A stretch of 20,137 bases of DNA. Origin: an uncultured Muribaculaceae bacterium (GTDB taxonomy: Bacteria; Bacteroidota; Bacteroidia; Bacteroidales; Muribaculaceae). Made by a program: the position numbers and the translations under genes. The notes under the pieces are model-generated. The model saw nothing but the letters and a program-made list of their open reading frames with translations, searched no databases and was not told where the DNA came from. Each line of letters opens with the position of its first letter. Position 1 is the stretch's first letter. Positions 14,915 through 20,137 of the stretch are shown one piece after another. The stretch lies in assembly GCA_910578365.1 (NCBI GenBank), contig CAJTRC010000047.1, positions 1 to 20,137 on the forward strand. Direction: 5' to 3'.

Positions 14915-17092
14915 ATGGCAACCTTAGAAAAAATCAGAAGCAAGTCAGTGATTCTCTTCGTGATTATCATCGTGGCATTGCTCGCTTTTATCCTTGGTGA
15001 CTTCCTCACCTCGGGCCGCACCTACTTTGGCACCGGCGACAAAATGATCGAAGCCAACGGCGCCCAGGTCAAACTCAACGACCTCAACGCTTTCCGCGAA
15101 AAGCAGGGTGAACGCAAGGGAGATCCCGACCAAATCAACCAGCAAGACCTCAACAGCCTGCTTGTTCAGAAACTCTTCGACAAAGAATACGAAGACCTCG
15201 GAATCAACATTACCGACAGCGAACTCTCGCAGGCAATGATATACAATGGCGAAGTACAGCAATTTATCGGCAGCCTCGGTCAGGCATTCGGCCTCGCTCC
15301 CGCTTACGACGAAGCCAGCATGACCCAGAACATCGCCGCCGTACTCGAACGCCTCAAAGCCCCTCAGAAATACCAGATTCCCGCCGAAGAAGCCCAGCGC
15401 TACCTGGCCATCTGGCGAGGTATCGAAGACAACGTGGAAAACAGTCTGCGCCAGCAGCTCTACTCCATGCTCATCAACGGACTCTATACTCCCAACAACG
15501 TCGACGCCCAGGCCATCTACGACGGTGAAACCATACGCAACATCGACATCGTTATGATTCCCTCGGCATCGATTGCCGACGAAGACATCACTGTCACCGA
15601 CGAAGACATCAAGGCTGTATGGGAAAAGAATAAGTCGAAATTCGCTGTAAAAGGCGGCGACAAGCGCTCTATTTCCTACATCGTGCAGCAGGTAGCCCCC
15701 AGCGACGACGACTACGCCGACGCCGATGCCGCTGTAGTCAAAATGGTGGCAGCCCTGCAGAACGACACCCTGTCGCTCGCTCCGGCAAATGCCGACAGCC
15801 GCTTCCTCACCCAGCGTCAAAGCGTAACCAAAGCTCAGCTCAACGCTCGCTACCAGGGTGCCAACTGCTCGCGCAGCTTCAAAAAACTCGTCGACAGCGC
15901 AGCTTATGCAGGCAAGACCATGATTGTACAGTCGATTCCCGGCTCTTACTACACCATAGGCAAAATCATGGGCATCGAGCAGAAAATCGATTCTGTGACC
16001 TACTCGCAGCTGATGTTCGACGACGCAGCCCTCACCGACTCGCTGATGAACATCGCCAAGGCAACCCAGACATGGGACAGCCTCAAGCTCGACAACGCCA
16101 TGGCAATGGGCAACCAGGAAATTTCGCTCCTGAGCGTTACCAATCCGGCCATAGCCAAACTGCTTGGCGAAACTCCCGTAGGTGAAACCGTGCTCTACTC
16201 CGACAGCATCCAGGGCCAGCAGCTCAACATGCTCATCCGCGTCGACAAGCGTCCGGCACCCGTGAGCGTATTCGACCTCGCCCGTATCGACTACGTGGTT
16301 GAGCCCTCCGGCGCCACCCGCAGCAAAATCAGCGGCGAGTTCCGCAACTATGTAGGCAACAACGCCAGCACCCAGACATTTGTAGACAACGCCGAGAAGG
16401 CAGGCTACAACGTACAGCAGACCCTCGTATCGGCCGGTACAGCCAACATCGCCGGTCTGCCCTCGACCCGTGCCCTGGTAAAATTTGCCATGGATGGAAA
16501 AACCGGCAAAGTATCGCCCGTAGTTGAATCGAAAGTTCGTCAGAGCCAGACTCCCACCCAGAACATCCCCGCAATATTCCAGCCCGTACAGCCCGCCGAA
16601 CAGGAGTACCTGGTGGCAATAGCGCTGGGCAACGAATACGACGACTATGTAGCCTGGAACGACCCCGTAGTTCGTCAGCGTCTGGAGCGTGAGGCCACAA
16701 ACCTGAAGAAGGCCGAGAAAATAGCCGAAACCTACAAGGCTCAGGCAAACGACCTTCAGGCTCTCGCCACTGCAGCAAAGACCACCGTCATAACCGCTCA
16801 GCCCTTTGCATTCAACAGCACCAACTACCCCGCCGAATTCGGTGCAGCCATTGTAAAAACTGCCAAGGGAGCGCTTACCGAAACCATCGTTACTCCTTAC
16901 GGAGTGTACGTGGCAAAGGTCAACAACATCAGCGAACCCGCAATGAAGTTCGAAGACTCGCGCGACATGTACATGCAGCAGTTCAGCCGTATGTTCATGC
17001 CTCTGGCCGGCAACGGACTGATTAACGCCCTGCTCAACGGCGAAGAAGTGAAGAACCACTCGCTGAACTTCGTAGCCGGTTTCGACGACTAA
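14915..17092 (+). CDS. ppiD: PpiD-like SurA-N/peptidylprolyl isomerase family foldase
   Basis: A 725-residue membrane-anchored periplasmic chaperone of the PpiD type. MATLEKIRSK precedes a single membrane helix (~12-33). A SurA_N-like helical domain follows (about 45-200, VNGxxVxxxD-like start then LLVQKLFDKEYEDLGI). The middle region, starting near RSISYIVQQVAP (~250) and with YSQLMFDDAALTDSLM (~365), is where the parvulin-type PPIase modules of this family sit. A second alpha-beta repeat leads to the C-terminus. The usual parvulin histidine signature (ARHIL) is not apparent, so catalytic isomerase activity is uncertain and a chaperone role is likelier. Length matches Bacteroidetes homologues (~700). 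It is probably monocistronic, with a consensus promoter upstream and a good terminator downstream. The gene symbol is by family resemblance. Confidence 0.88.
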   Translation: MATLEKIRSKSVILFVIIIVALLAFILGDFLTSGRTYFGTGDKMIEANGAQVKLNDLNAFREKQGERKGDPDQINQQDLNSLLVQKLFDKEYEDLGINITDSELSQAMIYNGEVQQFIGSLGQAFGLAPAYDEASMTQNIAAVLERLKAPQKYQIPAEEAQRYLAIWRGIEDNVENSLRQQLYSMLINGLYTPNNVDAQAIYDGETIRNIDIVMIPSASIADEDITVTDEDIKAVWEKNKSKFAVKGGDKRSISYIVQQVAPSDDDYADADAAVVKMVAALQNDTLSLAPANADSRFLTQRQSVTKAQLNARYQGANCSRSFKKLVDSAAYAGKTMIVQSIPGSYYTIGKIMGIEQKIDSVTYSQLMFDDAALTDSLMNIAKATQTWDSLKLDNAMAMGNQEISLLSVTNPAIAKLLGETPVGETVLYSDSIQGQQLNMLIRVDKRPAPVSVFDLARIDYVVEPSGATRSKISGEFRNYVGNNASTQTFVDNAEKAGYNVQQTLVSAGTANIAGLPSTRALVKFAMDGKTGKVSPVVESKVRQSQTPTQNIPAIFQPVQPAEQEYLVAIALGNEYDDYVAWNDPVVRQRLEREATNLKKAEKIAETYKAQANDLQALATAAKTTVITAQPFAFNSTNYPAEFGAAIVKTAKGALTETIVTPYGVYVAKVNNISEPAMKFEDSRDMYMQQFSRMFMPLAGNGLINALLNGEEVKNHSLNFVAGFDD

Positions 17093-17115
17093 TCTAATCC
17101 AACCTTATTTATACC

Positions 17116-17148
17116 AAAGGCCCGGGCTGCTAAGTCCGGGCTTTTTTT
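17116..17148 (+). terminator. Intrinsic terminator of the PpiD-like gene
   Basis: GCCCGG (17120-17125) pairs with CCGGGC (17136-17141), extended by AAA and TTT flanks, around a 10-nt loop. Seven T residues follow (17142-17148). It lies 23 nt after the stop codon. Confidence 0.9.
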
Positions 17149-17291
17149 ATCCTTGTACGGCGAGGCATCCTCGTCGAGGCGCACACCCGCTCTTGGTCAG
17201 GAAAAAAGCTTCGCAGGCGCTTGCCCCGGCGGGAGTGCCGCAGGGACACAAGAAACACACAATTTTTGGGGAGAAAACACGTTAATAGTAT

Positions 17292-18707
17292 ATGAAATTT
17301 CTGAAACCTCTTTTCTTTTTCTTCATCTTCGCCGCCGCTCTGTGCTCCTGCATCGAGGACGGCTTTACCACATCTCCTTCCGACCAGCCTGCCTTCAGCG
17401 CCGATACTCTGAATATGGGTCTGTTGCTTACCACCGAAGGTTCGCCGACAGCAAAGTTCATTGTGTACAACCGAGCCTCGAAAGGCATCTCCATCAGCGA
17501 TATACAACTTGAAGGCGAGAACGCCCCGATGTTCCGACTGAATGTCGACGGCCAGTCGGGACGTGACTTCCATAACGTGGAAATCCGAGCCAAGGACTCG
17601 ATATTTGTAATGGTCGACGCCCTGCTGCCCGAAAACGGCTCGGACCTGCCTGTCGACGTTGCCGCCAAGATTCGCTTCAGCACCAACGGAGTGGACAGCC
17701 ATGTGGTACTCACCGCACAGGGCCAGGATGTGACCCGCCTGCGCGGCAGTATAATCGACCGCGATACCCGATTCACAGCCGGAAAGCCATACCAGATATT
17801 CGACTCGCTGGTGGTGTCGCCCGGAATCACGCTGACCCTCGAGCCTGGCACCCGCCTTTATTTCCACGACAAAGCCTACATGCGCGTTGACGGCACACTA
17901 CACAGCCTGGGCACAGCCGACGCACACGTCGACATGACAGGCGACCGCACAGGCAACGTCGTGGGGCAGATTTCGTTCGACATTATGTCGCGCCAGTGGG
18001 GCGGCGTGTTTTTCAGCTCCGGCTCCAAAGGCAACATAATGGCACATACCGACCTGCGCAACACCACATACGGCGTGAATGTGAACGGCGACGGCAGCAC
18101 CACCACCGAAGACCCGGCTCTGACTCTGCTCAACAGCCGACTGCACAACTCGGGCGACGTGGTACTATATTCCAGCCATGCCTCGATAGTGGCCGCAGGC
18201 ACCGAGTTTGCCGAAGGGTCGTACGGCCTGGTGTCGCTAATTGGCGGCAGCCACCGCTTCGACCACTGCACTATGGCCAACAACTACCTGTTTACCGCCA
18301 TTGGAGGCCCGGCCCTGCAGTTCGGTCACATTAATGCCGAAAACGACGACGAAAGCGGCCTGCCCTACCTCAAGGCCGACATCACCAACACCATAATATA
18401 CGGCCTTGGCTCCGAACTGAGTCACGGCGACTTAAACGACACCGAGGTGTATCTGCGCAGATGCCTTCTGCGCAGCGAAGGCGAGGACGACGAACACTTT
18501 GTGGCTTGCATCTGGGGCGAAGACCCGCTGTACTACACCGTGCGGACCGACTATCTGTTCGACTACCGCCTGAAAGCCGACTCACCCGCCCGCGGGGCAG
18601 CCGACGAATCCATAGCCCTGCCTCAGAGCGCCGTCGACCCATACGGCATTCCCCGTGCAGGAGCCTTGGGCGCATACGAGGCAGCAGGCCCGGAGGAGGA
18701 AGAATAA
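17292..18707 (+). CDS. Lipoprotein with probable right-handed beta-helix, function unknown
   Basis: A 471-residue lipoprotein. The signal peptide has a poly-Phe core and the lipobox LCSC, with lipidated Cys20. The following IED gives acidic residues soon after the Cys, a feature reported to favour surface export in Bacteroidetes, though the match is partial. Residues ~35-145 look like a beta-sandwich. From ~150 the protein carries short repeated turns (ITLEPGTRLYFHDKAYMRVDGTL-like, then WGGVFF, AHTDLRN, LTLLNSRLHNSG, FDHCTMANN, TNTIIYG) typical of a parallel beta-helix. It ends with an ADSPARGAAD and YGIPRAGALGAYE segment like the choice-of-anchor Q/PbH1 family. No catalytic residues are recognisable and the ligand is unknown. 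The 143-nt upstream gap after the ppiD terminator shows no exact -7 box. The gene converges on the small minus-strand gene 15 nt away. Confidence 0.85.
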   Translation: MKFLKPLFFFFIFAAALCSCIEDGFTTSPSDQPAFSADTLNMGLLLTTEGSPTAKFIVYNRASKGISISDIQLEGENAPMFRLNVDGQSGRDFHNVEIRAKDSIFVMVDALLPENGSDLPVDVAAKIRFSTNGVDSHVVLTAQGQDVTRLRGSIIDRDTRFTAGKPYQIFDSLVVSPGITLTLEPGTRLYFHDKAYMRVDGTLHSLGTADAHVDMTGDRTGNVVGQISFDIMSRQWGGVFFSSGSKGNIMAHTDLRNTTYGVNVNGDGSTTTEDPALTLLNSRLHNSGDVVLYSSHASIVAAGTEFAEGSYGLVSLIGGSHRFDHCTMANNYLFTAIGGPALQFGHINAENDDESGLPYLKADITNTIIYGLGSELSHGDLNDTEVYLRRCLLRSEGEDDEHFVACIWGEDPLYYTVRTDYLFDYRLKADSPARGAADESIALPQSAVDPYGIPRAGALGAYEAAGPEEEE

Positions 18708-18722
18708 CCGGGCGAGCCTACA

Positions 18723-18962
18723 TCAGTTCCGCCTTGCGTACTCCTGTATGGAAGGCGAGCCCACTTCGACACCGAACTCCGCCGCACGCGCCAGAATAGC
18801 ACGTGCCAGCCGGGGTTTCAGATTCTCGGGACAATAACGGAAATAAGCCTCGGCGGCACGCACATGCGCAGCGTCGGGCATAGGATATTCACGGCGTTCG
18901 GGCAGACCGAACACCGAGTCAGGCAGCGACTCTCTGTCGCCATAGCTTAAACGGTCATTCAT
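18723..18962 (-). CDS. Small DUF6582-like protein
   Basis: A 79-residue soluble protein on the minus strand. The segment ESLPDSVFGLPERREYPMPD followed by AAHVRAAEAYFRYCPE and LARAILARAAEFGVEV resembles the small helical domain (DUF6582-like) found in phage capsid or prohead scaffold proteins, where a YP(L/M)xDxxHVRxA core precedes a K/R-rich helix. Here it stands alone, not fused to a protease or capsid. The core pattern makes a chance reading frame unlikely. The ATG at 18962 is preceded by an AT-rich stretch; no exact -7 box was found. The function of stand-alone copies is unknown to me. The family name is from memory and less certain than the reality of the gene. Confidence 0.7.
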   Translation of the reverse strand: MNDRLSYGDRESLPDSVFGLPERREYPMPDAAHVRAAEAYFRYCPENLKPRLARAILARAAEFGVEVGSPSIQEYARRN

Positions 18963-19031
18963 ATCATATCTGTTTTATAGCCGGTCCGGCAACAATATAA
19001 CACACCTCCGCAGGTGGCGGTTCAGCACATA

Positions 19032-19086
19032 TTGCATGCAAATTACAAGCAAATGCGCGGTGTATGAATTATTTTCATTAACTTTG
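19032..19086 (+). promoter_or_regulatory. nagB promoter region with an upstream palindrome
   Basis: TAACTTTG (19079-19086) is an exact -7 match, 37 nt before the nagB ATG; no clear -33 TTTG is present at 19-21 bp. The perfect 10-bp palindrome TTGCATGCAA (19032-19041) lies upstream in a position suited to an activator or repressor. The regulatory role is inferred. Confidence 0.5.
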
Positions 19087-19123
19087 CATCCGTAAGAAAC
19101 AAAAACGTAAATCACAATCAACC

Positions 19124-19918
19124 ATGCGTCTTATTATTCAAGAAAACTACGACAAACTGTCGAAATGGGCTGCCGAATACGTTGCATCGCGCATCAACGA
19201 AGCAAATCCGACCCCCGAAAAGCCGTTTGTACTGGGTTGTCCCACAGGCTCATCGCCCTTAGGCATGTACCGCGCACTTATCGAGCTTTACAAACAAGGA
19301 AAAGTATCATTCGCCAACGTGGTTACTTTCAACATGGACGAATACTGCGGCCTGGCCCAGGAACACCCCGAGAGCTACCACAGCTTTATGTGGAACAACT
19401 TCTTCAGCCACATCGACATCCCCCGCGAGAACGTAAACATTCTCAACGGCAACGCCGACGATGTAGTAGCCGAATGCCGGCGTTTTGAAGACAAAATCAA
19501 AAGCTACGGCGGTATCGACCTGTTCATGGGCGGCGTAGGCCCCGACGGCCACATAGCTTTCAACGAGCCCGGCTCGTCGCTCACCTCGCGCACCCGCCAG
19601 AAAACCCTCACCCACGACACCGTAATAGCCAACTCGCGCTTCTTTGGCGGCGACCTCAACGCTGTGCCCAAGACAGCCCTCACCGTAGGCGTAGGCACTA
19701 TAATGGACGCCCGCAGTGTAATGCTGCTTGTAAACGGCCACAACAAAGCCCGCGCACTGCAGCACGGCGTTGAAGGCGGCGTTTGCCAGATGTGGACCAT
19801 CTCGGCACTCCAGCTCCACCCCCACGCCATTATCGTGGCCGACGAAGACGCCTGCGACGAGCTGAAAGTCAGCACATACCGCTACTTCCGCGACATCGAA
19901 AGCGCACAGCGCCTGTAG
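19124..19918 (+). CDS. nagB: Glucosamine-6-phosphate deaminase
   Basis: Converts glucosamine-6-phosphate to fructose-6-phosphate and ammonia in amino-sugar catabolism. The 264 residues align without gaps through the key sites of E. coli NagB: Asp72 in FNMDEY, Asp141 and His143 in GPDGHIAFNEPGSS, and Glu148. The phosphate-binding loop PTGSSPLGMYR is near residue 40. This is the short hexameric-type form, not the longer Bacteroidetes NagB-fusion. No nagA or transporter gene lies next to it in the window. It has its own -7 box upstream. Confidence 0.96.
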   Translation: MRLIIQENYDKLSKWAAEYVASRINEANPTPEKPFVLGCPTGSSPLGMYRALIELYKQGKVSFANVVTFNMDEYCGLAQEHPESYHSFMWNNFFSHIDIPRENVNILNGNADDVVAECRRFEDKIKSYGGIDLFMGGVGPDGHIAFNEPGSSLTSRTRQKTLTHDTVIANSRFFGGDLNAVPKTALTVGVGTIMDARSVMLLVNGHNKARALQHGVEGGVCQMWTISALQLHPHAIIVADEDACDELKVSTYRYFRDIESAQRL

Positions 19919-20137
19919 TACCGCACACTACCATACCACGTCAGGGGTACGCACAGTCGCGCCCCTGGCGTTAACATTTATGCCGGCTCACAGTGGCTCA
20001 CGGCTCTTTCATTTAAACTAAAATAAAAAGCATGACTTCCCCTACCCGGTTCATTGTGAATCGGGCAATATTCTGTGTCTGTCTGTCAACGAGTTATTCT
20101 GGTGTCAAAATCTTATTTTTTTCATTTTTGGCTTAAA
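19919..20137. other. Non-coding tail with two hairpins after nagB
   Basis: No gene is supported here. CAGGGG (19942-19947) with CCCCTG (19962-19967) forms a hairpin shortly after the nagB stop but lacks a T-run. A second stem, CCCGGTTCA (20045-20053) with TGAATCGGG (20057-20065), has one G-T pair and a 3-nt loop and also lacks a following T-run. The last 30 bases are T-rich and may belong to the promoter region of a gene outside the window. Confidence 0.5.

Noticed and set aside
14945..17059. A 704-residue open frame on the minus strand opposite the PpiD-like gene
   Set aside because: It is antisense to a clear gene, has odd composition (rich in V, G, C and H) with no motif, and has no promoter. 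It results from the codon bias of the sense gene.
17149..17291. Short inverted repeats and a possible regulator site before the lipoprotein gene
   Set aside because: CGAGG/CCTCG repeats at 17160-17176 give only a 5-bp stem, and no -7 box or other signal supports a function.
17130..17867. Minus-strand 245-residue frame over the start of the lipoprotein gene
   Set aside because: No recognisable domain. It runs through the ppiD terminator and is antisense to a signal-peptide-bearing gene.
20032..20136. 34-codon ORF after nagB (MTSPTRFIVNRA...)
   Set aside because: Short, spans a hairpin, ends in a T-rich translation (ILFFSFLA), and has no promoter; not distinguishable from chance.

Overview
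The window reads as chromosomal housekeeping DNA from a Bacteroidales bacterium. A Muribaculaceae-like lineage is my guess, based on GC-rich coding sequence and gene content. Support for the phylum comes from several matches to the Bacteroidetes promoter (-33 TTTG, about 19-20 bp, -7 TAnnTTTG), a lack of strong Shine-Dalgarno sites, the gene order DUF177/rpmF/fabH/era/der, and families common in this group (DUF349, DUF4886, long PpiD-like foldase, LxxC lipoprotein). Most genes lie on the + strand, with three small genes on the - strand.

Layout. 1-452: a NUDIX hydrolase of the IPP-isomerase-like type that appears to lack its normal N-terminus. 575-2386: a DUF349 repeat protein with a near-consensus promoter. 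2529-4774: a polyprenyl glycosylphosphotransferase (priming enzyme for surface polysaccharide) closely followed by a secreted DUF4886/SGNH-type protein. 4786-5190 (-): an isolated holin-like membrane protein. 5457-11993: a long core run of DUF177 (yceD), rpmF, fabH, era, der, rsmA and mgtE, linking ribosome assembly, fatty-acid initiation and Mg2+ uptake. It is punctuated by two hairpin terminators, after rpmF and after fabH. 11983-12456 (-): a small membrane-anchored protein of unknown function, divergent from comF (12481-13200).

13201-14786: metK, whose leader is the most interesting part of the window. It holds a good promoter, a SAM-II-like aptamer with a plausible 6-bp pseudoknot, and a strong intrinsic terminator 18 nt before the metK start. 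The same heptamer, TGGCTGC, occurs in the aptamer loop and in the terminator's left arm. One downstream segment, GTAGCC, could pair with either copy, which suggests SAM-controlled transcription attenuation.

14915-17092: a PpiD-like periplasmic foldase with its own promoter and terminator. 17292-18707: a lipoprotein with a probable beta-helix fold. 18723-18962 (-): a small stand-alone protein resembling a domain known from phage head proteins (DUF6582-like). 19124-19918: nagB, with all four classical active-site residues at the E. coli positions. 19919-20137: non-coding, with two hairpins.

There are no tRNA or rRNA genes, CRISPR arrays or insertion sequences that I can see. The holin-like and DUF6582-like genes are the only phage-flavoured elements, and both are isolated from other phage genes.
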